Shown here: one piece after another, positions 1 through 9,308 of the stretch
Layout of the letters: the number at the start of each line of letters is the position of its first letter
Position numbering within the stretch: the stretch's first letter is position 1
Source of the DNA: Dimargaris cristalligena
Lineage: Eukaryota > Kickxellomycota > Dimargaritomycetes > Dimargaritales > Dimargaritaceae
DNA: 20,564 nucleotides
Direction: 5' to 3'
NCBI GenBank assembly: GCA_027576995.1
Contig: JANBQC010000518.1
Span: 1 to 20,564 of the forward strand
The notes under the pieces: generated by a model
Database searches by the model: none
Seen by the model: only the letters and a program-made list of their open reading frames with translations
Told to the model about the DNA's origin: nothing
Made by a program: the position numbers and the translations under genes

Positions 1-1
1 G

Positions 2-1144
2 GCCACGTCCGCTGCTGCTGCTGGTGGGCCTCCCGTCTCGTCGCCGGCCTGGTCAGCGGCCAGCCACCCGACCCTTCACGTCACTAACCCTTCGCTTACC
101 AACAACAACCACTCGAGTAATAGCTCCCCGCAAAACGCTGCGCCAACTATTCATCCGACTTCTTCTTCCGCGGCGGCCCCGGTCGGGGGGGACTCTCGTT
201 ACCCTCATTACCAACAACAATCGGGGGCAGATTTTGCCGTCTCCCCGCCTATGCATATTTCCCCATTTGCGGCCATGGGTACCCCACCGCAACCCTTCAC
301 CTCGTCCATGTCTGCGTCTGCATCTGCGTCCACTTCTGTGCATCCCCAACCCCCCGTCTCCTCGCCCCCTAAACTGGTCACCAGTCCACCCCAGGTTCCG
401 CCCAACCATCCCTTGCCGCCGCTGCCCTCCCTGAATGGCGGTGGTGCCCCCCCTCCTCTGGCCTCGGCTACCACCCACCCGGCCCCACCACCGGCCGCCC
501 CTAGCTCCAATGATCCTACTGCGGCTACCATGGCCCATGCGGGCTCCCAGTCCACGGACACGATGAGCCTAGCCGCCTTACGCCACCAGCTCAGTCTAAT
601 CGACGGAGACCCCGTTCCCCCCGAAAAACGCCTGGCGGGGTTCCAAATTGCCGTCTATGACAAACTCACCGCCACCCTGGACCGGTTCAACAAGGATATG
701 AAACTGCGTACGGCCCACCTCCTGGCCATTAACCAACACCTTAACCACGGCGAAGAAATCGTCGAAAAGGAGAAACGGTTGCTGACCACGATGAAACGTA
801 AAATTGATAATAACATCGCGGTCCTGGAAACTAAACACGAGGAACTGAAAGTACAACAAACCGTCATTAGCAAAATGCCCCATACTACTGGATCGGGGTT
901 GGCTACCCCCCCGGCGGAATCCCTGTTCCGGGGTCGGGAACCGGCCCACGAACAGCTCTTTCATTTGGTGGCGGAGGATAACGCCCTGGAGGATACTATC
1001 TATTACCTCGGTAAAGCGCTCAGTCTCGGCCAGGTCGAATTGCCGGCGTACCTTAAAAGTGTGCGGGCGTTGGCGCATGACCAGTTTTTGTGTCGGGCCC
1101 TAATTCAAACGATACGGCAGCGGTGTAATCTTCCCCCTACGTAG
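2..1144 (+). CDS. VPS23: ESCRT-I subunit Vps23/TSG101, C-terminal part (5' partial)
   Basis: The frame is open from the left edge to the TAG at 1142-1144, so the gene starts outside the window; 380 residues are visible. In the family, Vps23/TSG101 is the ESCRT-I subunit that binds ubiquitinated cargo through an N-terminal UEV domain and assembles with Vps28, Vps37 and Mvb12 on endosomes. The UEV domain is not in the window. What is seen, in order: a long Pro/Ser/Ala/Asn/Gln-rich linker (to about base 560, with a small TCTGCG-type codon repeat near 310-330); a charged helical segment rich in Glu/Lys (about 620-860) that fits the stalk coiled coil; and the steadiness box (about 950-1130). The last contains AEDNALEDTIYYLGKAL followed by QFLCRALIQTIRQRC, very close to the family core. 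No intron is needed in the visible part. It is convergent with the minus-strand gene at 1618. The family call is secure; only the 5' structure is unknown. Confidence 0.95.
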   Translation, partial: ATSAAAAGGPPVSSPAWSAASHPTLHVTNPSLTNNNHSSNSSPQNAAPTIHPTSSSAAAPVGGDSRYPHYQQQSGADFAVSPPMHISPFAAMGTPPQPFTSSMSASASASTSVHPQPPVSSPPKLVTSPPQVPPNHPLPPLPSLNGGGAPPPLASATTHPAPPPAAPSSNDPTAATMAHAGSQSTDTMSLAALRHQLSLIDGDPVPPEKRLAGFQIAVYDKLTATLDRFNKDMKLRTAHLLAINQHLNHGEEIVEKEKRLLTTMKRKIDNNIAVLETKHEELKVQQTVISKMPHTTGSGLATPPAESLFRGREPAHEQLFHLVAEDNALEDTIYYLGKALSLGQVELPAYLKSVRALAHDQFLCRALIQTIRQRCNLPPT

Positions 1145-1617
1145 ACAATTGGGACATATATATATATATATATATGGGGGGGTGGAGAACGGCGAAAATA
1201 GCTGAGCAGGGTGGGAGAGGGTCATTCTCGTATTCTTGTAATTGTCCACCATTATCTGATTCAACTTTGCTGATCGGGAACTCCCCTCCCCCCACCTCCC
1301 CATAATTCTATATGTTCACCCCCCTCCTACCCCAGTTGCTTCAACAACGAATACATTAAAACTTATATATTCATTGAAGCCCCCCTCCCCTACTATGAAA
1401 GCTGGCAATAAGATTTTGAGAACCATACCATGTAGCCCAGCAAGTATTGTTTCATTTCGAATTAAGAACCATCACCTCACTGATATGTACATGGGTTTTT
1501 TTATAGATACTCAATGACCGCCCAAAGCGGGGAAGTGTCCCCAAATAGTAAAGTTCAAGTTCATCAATAAAAGTAGAGGTGCATCGGCAATCTACCTAAT
1601 CCCTGGCTATTAGCGGG
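1145..1617. other. Convergent intergenic region (VPS23 / secreted paralog 1)
   Basis: This 473-base stretch separates the 3' ends of two convergent genes. It holds the AT microsatellite, several C-rich runs (about 1283-1300, 1320-1335 and 1380-1390) and the left edge of the segmental duplication at about 1303. I see no ORF with coding character. The part from 1303 on aligns with 8982-9305 at low identity with gaps, for example in the run ATGTTCACC and in ATAAGATTTTGAGA versus ATAAAATCTTGAGA. Confidence 0.6.
1156..1175. repeat. (AT)10 microsatellite
   Basis: A perfect run of ten AT units begins 11 bases after the VPS23 stop codon, so it probably lies in the 3' UTR. It is followed at once by a G-rich run. 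No function can be read from it. Confidence 0.9.
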
Positions 1618-2115
1618 TTATTTGTTCGGCGGTTTAGCAGTCGAGGTTTTGGCCACGGTGGTCTTTTTACTGGTAAAATTTTTAAGGTCACGTACTTGTT
1701 TATAACCCGGCGACAACAGCTGAGCCGCCTGCGTAGCTATTCCCGTCTTAGTCTTAAAGTGCGTATAGTCCTCATCCTTAGTTTTGGGGAGGTTGTTTTT
1801 CTCCGCCGTGAGTTTCTGGAACTTATCATCTTTGAGGGATAACGTCCTGTCGTAGAAGGGACGGTCCTTGTAATCGACATTTGCTTCGGCGAACCCTTTG
1901 GAATAGCCATACCGAAATTTGGTGATTAGGCCGTGTTGCTTAGTAGCGGCGGGTTTGGAGTTCGCGGCTGGGGCGGGGGCGACGGAATTTGATTTGGGGC
2001 TGGCTGGTGCGGGGGTGACTTGAAGGGGGACGATGATGGTGAGGCCAAGTACTACCACGAGCCAGACCAGGGGTTTGGATACCCGGGGAAGCGAAATAAG
2101 TTTGGTGGGATACAT
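1618..2115 (-). CDS. Small secreted Lys-rich orphan protein, paralog 1
   Basis: The gene encodes 165 residues without introns. I chose the ATG at 2115-2113 (MYPTKLISLP) because it is the first in-frame ATG in both paralogs. The frame stays open further upstream, but copy 2 lacks the GTG found in copy 1. Residues 1-15 are basic (K5, R11, K14). Residues 16-32 form a hydrophobic core (LVWLVVVLGLTIIVPL), followed by a Pro/Ala/Ser-rich stretch. This fits a signal peptide with cleavage near VTPA-PA; a signal anchor is the alternative. The mature part has no cysteine, is rich in Lys, Thr and Asp, contains YKDRPFYDR and LTAEKNNLPKTKDE, and ends in an Ala/Lys/Thr tail. I recognise no domain. The sister gene at 9309-9821 shares most residues, nearly all up to about residue 75 and then with clustered changes. 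Conservation of frame in two copies supports a real gene; its function is unknown. Confidence 0.8.
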   Translation of the reverse strand: MYPTKLISLPRVSKPLVWLVVVLGLTIIVPLQVTPAPASPKSNSVAPAPAANSKPAATKQHGLITKFRYGYSKGFAEANVDYKDRPFYDRTLSLKDDKFQKLTAEKNNLPKTKDEDYTHFKTKTGIATQAAQLLSPGYKQVRDLKNFTSKKTTVAKTSTAKPPNK

Positions 2116-2410
2116 GTCAGATGAAGAGTAGTGAAGGTGTAACGAGGTGCTGGTGTAGTGGGTAATATGGGAATTATCTAAAACTATTAATCCAGATGAA
2201 GTCGAAGGGGACGGTCGAGTGGGTGAAGTGGTATAGCGGGAATGATACCAAAAAACGCACCGAATACTTTGGGCAATGGAATCAATTATTATGCAGAGTG
2301 GTGTGTATATAAAAACGGAGGGAAATGGAAATACGTTAACTAAAATCAGCCGAGGAATACGATAGTTGTTAGTAAATGGCAGCGGCACCGACGGTATTTA
2401 TGCCGTTACC
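2116..2410 (-). promoter_or_regulatory. Conserved 5' leader/promoter of paralog 1
   Basis: The 298 bases 2113-2410 match 9819-10116 with 8 mismatches and no gaps. Identity stops abruptly at 2411. This block lies directly upstream of the ATG of the minus-strand gene and should hold its leader and core promoter. A TATA-like element lies at 2306-2314, about 190 bases upstream of the ATG. In the gene's own direction it reads TTTTATATAC; on the plus strand it reads TATATAAAA, a better TATA box for the opposite direction. The transcription start was not determined. Confidence 0.55.
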
Positions 2411-5400
2411 AGGATGCGCGTAATTAAACGCGTTTTTTTGATGGTGTTAAAAACGAGTCTAGTTGAGGCCGCCGACCCGCATAGCGGCGAATATAGTATG
2501 TGTGTGTGTGGTGGGGGGGTAGTTTCCCTCCCTCATTCCTCTCCCTTTGATCGACAGCCTTCAGCGGCCGCTCCATCGAGTAGGTGGGTAGAGTAGTAAT
2601 TGTGTGTATGTCGCTCGACAAAGAGAGCGGGCCCAGTCCGATTGGCTATGCCATGAACGGTCCAAGAAAGCAAAGACTGCTCTACTTTTGTACCCCCGTT
2701 CCGAGAGTCCCAATCAATCGCATTTTTCTCCTCCCGTTACATTATACTAGTTGCTTACGTCTATCCGCTCGAAATGATCGACAGCCTAGCCCCTCGAACG
2801 GGCTTGATTGTTGGGGGCTATCGCTATACCCAACGTTAACCAATTATTTAACGAACGGAAGGGGGGCGGAGGGCATAAGGTATACGGGGAGAGAGTGCGT
2901 GAGGGGGAGAGGGGTTTTAGCATCGCGGCCTAGTCCATATTTATGAGATCGAGACTGAACAAAGGCGGGGGAAGCCCTTCATTTTAGTTCGTCGTAGGTA
3001 TTGTATGGGTGACCCATGTACCCTCCATTGTTTTTTGGGTGGGGGGGAGCCGTGGGGTTCCAATTAATTCAAGGCCACGTCCCCAATATAGAAGCTTCGA
3101 ATTAAGCTCGCCTAGCACGGTGGAGTAGCACGGTCAGGCGGGCATTTTCCTACCCGGAGAATCCATTGAAACGGGCTAGCATTTTCGATGGATGTAATTC
3201 CTATCTCCTCCCCTCGTCCCCGTCCGCTGGCCCAGGTCTATCGGGAATCCCGTTCCCTTCAAAAATGCCGATTCGCCGAGTTGGTTTTTCTTTTTTCGTG
3301 TTTTTGTTTGGAACTCCTCTGCCTTACGCGGGGGTTCGAGGGGAGGGGAAGAGTCATTCGGTCACCGTGGAGCGACTTCAACACCCGAAGCACCGAAAGG
3401 TCGCCTGTCCCTGTTATCCCGGGAACCCCGCCTGGCGAAGGACGGATACGGTACTGGTCAAATTTGGTGCCAACGATGAGCCTGAAGTGTAAAGCGGAAA
3501 TTACACCCGTAAACCCGGGTTTGTTATGATTCAATAAAATAAATAGGTATAATTTGGAATTTATATATATATAGCCTATCCCATTCAACTCATTACTCAG
3601 CGGTAAATACGCCCACTCCCCTTGACCTAGCATTATAACTCTCGCACACTTAGAAAGGTTCGCTATTTTCCGAATCACTCTGCTTATTGGAACCTCGCCC
3701 GCTTCCCACCAAGTCTTCTTGCCCATCCCCTCCTTACCCAGTCGTGCCAACTATAATTACATTAAGAGCCGTATATCGCAATCATCAAACCGAAGAGACC
3801 CACTACCCAAATGATGAAGCAGTCACATAACCTTTCTGATGAAAAGCTGCTATCTAAAGGACAATGGCCAGTTACCGGCCCCATCGGTCATATTAAATAA
3901 TATATTAAACCTTATTCATATAAACAACCTCTCAAAAGGGCATTGCTATCAGGGAAGGGGAGGGGTAGGGGTAGGGACCACCCAGCTTTATCCTAATGGG
4001 GTACGTGGCCTCTTCTTGGGCATATTGAAAGATCAGTGATAAGACTTGACCCAACTCAGACCTTATAACCAAAAGGGATATTTAAGAATCCCAATTTGAG
4101 ATGCTTAACTTGGACTGTTGTCTGGAAGGTAATGTAGCAGGTCCTCAAATCACTACCGACACTGCTATGTCAGAATATTTCCCGGATGGGGGCGTATTTC
4201 CAGCCAAAGTTCCTTCTGTGAAGTCTCGTAGTTGTCCATTAGGGCATTTGCCTGCCATTTGTATTCCAATTCACCAGGCACCTGTAACACATACCCAGTT
4301 TAATGTGGGTCACAATACTAGTCTCATCTGCTCCCTTCCGGCAATTACCATAGGCCTTTAGCGCTAATGATTTCTAGCCCAATATAATATAGGTGGAATT
4401 CAATACGCCAGTAAAAGATTTGGAGTATAATGTAAGTGGGAAATGAGCTGGATAATTGTTTTTAACCTATATAACCTACTTTCTTATACGGAATATATAT
4501 TCTACATTCATATTAAACTTCTTCCCCATTATTCCTTTAGTGCATACATATAATAATCCAGGCGTATCAGTTAACCTAATCATTTAAATAAATGCGAGAG
4601 GTTCAACTGGACCCCATAACCAAAAATTTGTTGGATTAGGCTGTGGCATGCAAACGGAGGGAAGTGGGAATAGGGTTAATCGGGGTATTGGGTAGGGATG
4701 TTTAATGAAAGGACCTCCCCGAACTAGGGTGAGGCGGGGGCACTTGGTTTTGGTAACAGCCGGCGGGGGTAAACCCACTTGTTCTGCTAACTCTGTTATT
4801 AGCCGAGTGGCCTGTCGCAAGGTACAAACTATTGGCCGAAAATGACTATCTTGCATCGTTTCCCCCCTCTATACCTATCGGCTGAAACTCGATACAGCCG
4901 TGTCGCATTTCACCCAAATCGATTCGTTACCCAGAATGTACCTTTGTAGGCCAAGTAACGAACATACAAAGTATAATACGAGCGAGTGGCCAAGTACACT
5001 AGCTATAAGTTGGCCTTCAGGCTCGGAAGACTCGGGGCTCACCCTTTAATAATTGATAAAATGGAGGCTAGCCCCCCTCCCTATAGACTCGGAATGGTCG
5101 ATGTTATTCTCAAATCCGACACCCTCTATTATTTTATTTTTTTGGCACTGGGTACAAATGGGCGAGAGAGACTGGTTATCCAATCCGGCCCCTTTATTCC
5201 ACCAACTTCTGGCGGGCCAATAATGGCTATCTAGCCTCGTCCAATTCCGATTGAACGGAATGGGGGGGGAGAGAGCCTACATACCCCACATTATAAAGAA
5301 GGCCCACCCACAGGAGCCAAACTTCCTTGTGTATAGCGATATTTGCAGAAGAAAAGGTCAACCTAATTGGCAACGCAAGCTACGCTTCACTGTTAACCGG

Positions 5401-5624
5401 GTCATGAGGTGGCCTAGCTTGCCAATAACCAGTTGGGTGAAGCTGACTATGGTAAACAGGTGAGTTGGCTGCACAGCTGTATGGCACCGCGAGTCCAACT
5501 CTTTTCCTATTATTTTATCGAAAGCAGTAGCCACCCACCCTAATGGGCCCCAGGTGAAGGGTGACCATGTCTTCGACCGGGTTGGTAGCCACTATGGACC
5601 CCCCCCTTGAAGCCCATGGAATGG
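2411..5624. other. Long intergenic region, no gene supported
   Basis: About 3.2 kb lie here. To about 3370 this is the diverged right flank of duplication copy 1, with a (TG)6 run at 2499-2510 and G-rich runs. From 3370 to 5624 I find only short ORFs (up to 163 codons) that match no family I know, and none is preserved in the other duplication copy where a comparison is possible. Other marks are a 12-bp palindrome AAACCCGGGTTT at 3511-3522, an AT-rich stretch at about 4380-4600, and a 7-bp stem GAGTTGG/CCAACTC at 5462-5468 and 5495-5501. No tRNA-like box pair was seen. Confidence 0.5.
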
Positions 5625-5660
5625 CAATTTATATATACATATATATATATATATAAATTG
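5625..5660. repeat. 36-bp AT-rich palindrome upstream of the secreted-protein gene
   Basis: The two 18-base arms, beginning CAATTTATATATAC and ending ATATATAAATTG, are reverse complements of each other with one mismatch. The centre is an (AT)n run. It lies 219 bases upstream of the ATG at 5879. It could be a simple expanded AT microsatellite, a cruciform-prone site, or part of a TATA-rich promoter. Confidence 0.8.
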
Positions 5661-5878
5661 GGCGCCGCTGAACAAGACTACTTTAAACTATGATATCTTT
5701 CCCCTACGCTTTCGCTGTTTAATCTTTAACCTCGGCCCTATTTCATCTCTTGGGACCCCCTAATTTCGGACGACCTTTTTTTCTAATCTTACATTCTGTT
5801 ATTTCATTAACCCAAAGTGTGTTTGAGTACCACCCCCCCTCCTCTCCGCTGCCTCTTCCCGACCAACATTCGACCAAC

Positions 5879-7723
5879 ATGCGAGTTTCCATCCATATCT
5901 ACGCAATTGCCACCGGCCTTGCGCTTATTTGGCATACCCAGGCGAATTTACTCAAGGGAACCGCTGGCGCTCGTATGTCGACTAGCCCCGCGTTAGATTT
6001 AACTGGCTATCCCATCCCCCCGACTAAATTGAAACATGAGACGGATTTTTCGACGGGTTTACCAACTTTAAGAGAGCGCCACTTCAATGAATTCGTGGCC
6101 GGCAAGAGTGCACCATCTACTTGGCCCCAGGAAGTAAGTCTATAATCATTAATTTAATGGGCAGTGACCCAATGCCAATACCACAGCCCCATTTTAGAGG
6201 TACGCCTCGGCAATTTGGAGTCGAATACACCACGTGTTATTTCCCTGCAGTATAGCTACAGGCAAATATTAGGCAGTGGACACCAAACATACACAACAAA
6301 AAGCAAAATTGTTCAATGAGTTATTTTCTCTATAATAACCCCCGTGTTGAATAGTAGACTGTGCTACACTTTTACACCCATGGTCTGAGCCTTGGAAGTG
6401 CGATTAAAACCTACTTGTATCTGTCCTGTTCATGAATCTCACCACTATCCTGGCCCTCGTTAACCCATTGAATTTTTCTAGATTGACGCCGCCTGGGCGA
6501 AAATACTTCAAAGCAATACGAACATTTATACTAACCAGAAAGACTGGGATGGCCTGTTCCTGTTCTGGAATAAATTGGCACTACTGGAAACCTGGGATGT
6601 ATTTCTAATGAGCATTCTAGCTACCCATAAGAGATGTCACGAGGATTGTGTCCGGTACTATCAAGGGTCCGGCAATCGATTCCAAGGGAATATCCAGCCT
6701 GCCCGAGTTTACGATCAATTTCTGGTAAATAACCGCGATTTCCTTACGGCCAGCCCTCGGGTGGCGATTGATGTATCCAAACTTGCCGATGCGGATTTTC
6801 GAACCATGTTTCCCATGGCGGCCAGTCTCACCGGTGCTCGCCTGTTTACGCTGTGGGAGCATTTTTTGCACGAGGGTTTGGTGGTTGGCCATACTTCTAG
6901 CACTCGCATGACCTACATGCCCGGCCTAGTAACCGGAGGGACCGGGGTTATATTTCCATTACTTGCCGACATTATACCGGAAGTAGTGAACCGGGTGACC
7001 CAAACCGGATTATGGTACCTCTGTCAAAACGGGCGCGATGAGGAGGTTAGCCAATACTTTGAAAGGGTGGTTGCCCACATCCAAACTTCAAAGGATGATG
7101 TGGGGAATACCAGGACTAGAACTAATGGTATTCGTGAGCAGGCCCATGCATTTCTCGCATTTGCTTATGTTCGATCCAAAAATCTGCCATCTGATCAGTC
7201 CCAAACGATTTTTAATTCGAATTCGAATTTGATCACCAAGCCCTTTTTCTCTTCCTTGGGTATTGGCAGACGGTCACTTATGCGTACGCTTTATTCGCTT
7301 AAACTTTACCATAAGGAATCTTTTGAAGCCTTTTGGCCGGTACGCGCCAAGACTAATGGTGATTCTAAGGCGGAATCTCAGCCTATTCTAGAATTGGCCT
7401 TTCGCTTAACCCAGGAAGGGAGTCCCGTTCAATATGTCCCGGCCGCCCCGATCAATAATGCCGACCTAGTCTACACCAACTTGGGCACTAACCCGGACTT
7501 TAAGCTTCCTCCCTATGGTTTTGATACGAACCTCCAGGAACGCGACGAACGGATTAAACAGAATGCCGCCAAGGTAAGCTCAAGGTTATGGCCGAAAATT
7601 AGGTTCGGCAACGCATCTCACCAAACCCCCGAAGACGAGGACCCGGCTCTAATAGCACCCTCAAGCTCAACTACGCCCGGTATTTTTCAGGGGTTCAGAA
7701 ATCGTGTCTTTCCTATCCACTGA
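5879..7723 (+). CDS. Predicted secreted protein of unknown function, two exons
   Basis: My model joins 5879-6133 and 6482-7723, giving 498 residues. The intron (6134-6481, phase 0) has donor GTAAGT and an acceptor after a T-rich run (TTTTTCTAG). The start codon follows CGACCAAC and opens a clear signal peptide: MRVSIHIYAIATGLALIWHT, with likely cleavage near AQANL (about residue 20-23). The mature protein has three cysteines (C137 and C141 in RCHEDC, and C266). It has a mixed hydrophobic/helical central region (about residues 86-420) and a Pro/Ser/Thr/acidic low-complexity tail (about 440-490). I do not recognise a domain. The spliced reading frame, codon use like its neighbours and the 413-codon open second exon make it a convincing gene. 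It lies between the two duplicated secreted-protein genes. A possible second, in-frame intron at 7574-7690 would shorten it to 459 residues. Confidence 0.8.
7574..7690 (+). other. Possible in-frame intron (exitron) within the secreted-protein gene
   Basis: The run AAG|GTAAGC at 7571-7579 is a good donor like the others in this window. TATTTTTCAG (7681-7690) is a good acceptor, and CTCAAC about 25 bases upstream could act as a branch point. The 117-base interval is an exact multiple of three, phase 0, with no in-frame stop, so both spliced and unspliced messages stay in frame. It encodes 39 residues, largely Ser/Thr/Pro and acidic. Confidence 0.4.
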
Positions 7724-7861
7724 GACAGCTTAGTCTCATGGTGATTGTATTCCCCCCCCTCCACATTTTATTTTAGGGATTTACACTTGAATTGTTTATT
7801 TTTGGGATCTCCCGCAAGTACCCCGCTTCATAATCCATAATTATTATATACCAACTGCTAT

Positions 7862-7867
7862 AATAAA
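7862..7867 (+). terminator. Candidate poly(A) signal AATAAA
   Basis: A perfect AATAAA lies about 139 bases after the stop codon of the secreted-protein gene, in AT-rich DNA. The distance is reasonable for a fungal 3' UTR. The hexamer is common by chance in such sequence, so this is only a candidate. Confidence 0.4.
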
Positions 7868-8445
7868 ATGCGAATTATATTAAGCCTACAATTATCAGAA
7901 TGGTATTTTGGAATCAATGAGCTAAAGGGTTGCTACCCTTCAGGAGAACCTGTCGTCTACTCTCAGTTATTTATTCTTTGGGCTTTATTTTCCAAGGGAC
8001 TCAGTGGCGTGTTCATTCTAGTCTTCTGCTGTAAACTGCACCAGGATTATCCGCCAATACCTTGCTTTAGGCCTACCCCAAAAACACTAAATTGCTAGCA
8101 TGATATTAAATAATGAAATACTGGGTGACTTAGTTTTCAAGGTGCCAGACCTAGGAATGCGGGAAGTAGGCTTGCTATCTCTCTCATGGTGGATTGGCGT
8201 CATTAGGGCAGAGTCCCCCATCTTGCAGCCAAGGCGGTGCTTAAAGGAGTGGTAGGACTGCATTTGGGAGGGGGGCTAAAATCCAGTGCTAGTGACAGGC
8301 GTATGTACCTAAATATAGGAATGGCGGTAATGATTTTAGATTGAATTATCCTGCATGGTAATCATTTTCAATATCCATATATTTTTTTTCACCAATTCTA
8401 CGTGTAACTATGGTAAATACCTATCCACACTGGCGTCACTACTAC

Positions 8446-8463
8446 AGAGAGAGAGAGAGAGAG
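8446..8463. repeat. (AG)9 microsatellite
   Basis: A perfect run of nine AG units lies just left of the dispersed repeat at 8491. It is in intergenic DNA. Confidence 0.9.
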
Positions 8464-8490
8464 TTGGTCAGACTGTTGTCAACCCGTATA

Positions 8491-8766
8491 CTAATAAACC
8501 CTTATATGTTCACCCCTAGTATGCGAGTGCTGCGCTGGCTAATGCAACTTACTAGGGCTAAGGCCTTTCTGTATGGCTCACTTACATTAGACCTTTCTGT
8601 GCTATAGAATCTTTCCATGATAGCACCTTGTGTCATATGGGTGAAATTCAAGCCAGCTGTATACCATTTTAATCAGTAATGTTGGCCCCATCTAATGGAT
8701 TTTTCGTTATACAGCTTGGATGAACTTCTCCCATATGGATTCTTAATAGACTAAGAGTGGTTAACC
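8491..8766 (+). repeat. Dispersed diverged repeat, copy 1
   Basis: It is similar in the same orientation to 18511-18713. Both start with a TAATAAAC run followed by a TCACCCC motif. Both end in a 29-base block (8738-8766 versus 18685-18713) with 24 matches, in which all five differences are transitions. The middle is diverged and gapped. The element type is unknown. Confidence 0.45.
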
Positions 8767-9308
8767 ACCGTACTAGCTTGGGTCTATTAGTGTCACTGAT
8801 GGGTGGGGTCAAGTACCCAGAACCTGGGAAATCGCCCAACCCCACCAGCGTCAGCTCACCGTCACACAGGCTATGGATAGTTACTAGCTAAGCGGGCCAC
8901 ACAAACAAACCCAGTGTATAAAAATAAGAATATCTCACATCATCCCGGGTTCCTCGTCGCAATAAAATATTAATATACTTTTAATTACATATGTTCACCT
9001 CCCCCCTCCCACAGTCGCTCTGGTCAAGAATATACTAAAACCTACATATACACTGGCACTCCCCCCCCCTCGCTATGAATGTCGATAATAAAATCTTGAG
9101 AGTCCCATCATACAGCCTAGCAGTTGTCGTTTAATTTCGCATTGCGTACCATATCCACGCCGTTATATAGGCATATTTATATATTTGTTTGACAACGGCC
9201 TAAGTCAGGAAAATACTCCAGGACAATAAGGTTTGAGTTCAAAAAGAGGAGGAACACGGAGTGGAGCTGTCCATAGGCGACCCACCTGACATTTTGGGGT
9301 TTGTCGGG

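Larger units (their letters stand above)
1303..3370 (+). repeat. Segmental duplication, copy 1
   Basis: This segment aligns in direct orientation with 8982-10990. The left edge is near TATGTTCACC (1311-1320 versus 8990-8999). On the right the similarity fades after GCCTTACGCGGGGGTTCGAGG (copy 2: GACTTACGCAAGCCCGGGGG). Three zones differ sharply. The left flank (1303-1701) and right flank (2411-3370) are heavily diverged and gapped. The core 1702-2410 is an ungapped match to 9408-10116 with roughly 32 mismatches by my count. Anchors in the right flank include AAGACTGCT at about 2671, CTTACGTCTATC near 2755 and an identical 22-mer at 2918-2939. It carries the gene at 1618-2115. Edges are approximate because they were set by eye. 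Confidence 0.85.
7724..8981. other. Gene-poor intergenic region with diverged repeat
   Basis: This stretch of about 1.26 kb holds the poly(A) candidate, a (AG)9 microsatellite at 8446-8463 and a diverged repeat at 8491-8766 that also occurs at 18511-18713. The short ORFs here (up to 76 codons) match nothing I know and show no coding features. Confidence 0.5.

Noticed and set aside
2116..2388. N-terminal extension of paralog 1 from a GTG at 2388, giving 256 residues
   Set aside because: It needs a non-ATG start, which copy 2 lacks, and it would place the signal peptide in the middle of the protein. The region fits a leader and promoter better.
2584..2946. 120-codon ORF on the plus strand in duplication copy 1
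   Set aside because: The matching part of copy 2 carries frame-breaking indels, so the frame is not conserved, and no family is recognisable.
3166..3529. Overlapping plus-strand ORFs of 108 and 113 codons
   Set aside because: They cross the right edge of the duplication, are not kept in copy 2, and show no domain.
3259..3750. 163-codon minus-strand ORF
   Set aside because: It is the longest ORF of the intergenic region. However, it crosses the duplication edge, its part inside the duplication is not conserved, and I recognise no motif. It is probably chance, though an orphan gene cannot be fully excluded.
4101..4361. 86-codon plus-strand ORF with a few Cys and His
   Set aside because: There is no metal-binding spacing or retroelement motif that I could defend, and it is short and isolated.
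4584..4856. 90-codon minus-strand ORF starting MQDSHFRPIV
   Set aside because: It has some coding-like character, but no recognisable domain, no splice partners and no second copy.
5462..5501. 7-bp stem GAGTTGG/CCAACTC, considered as a tRNA acceptor stem
   Set aside because: The enclosed loop is only 26 bases and has no D or T arm, so it is not a tRNA.
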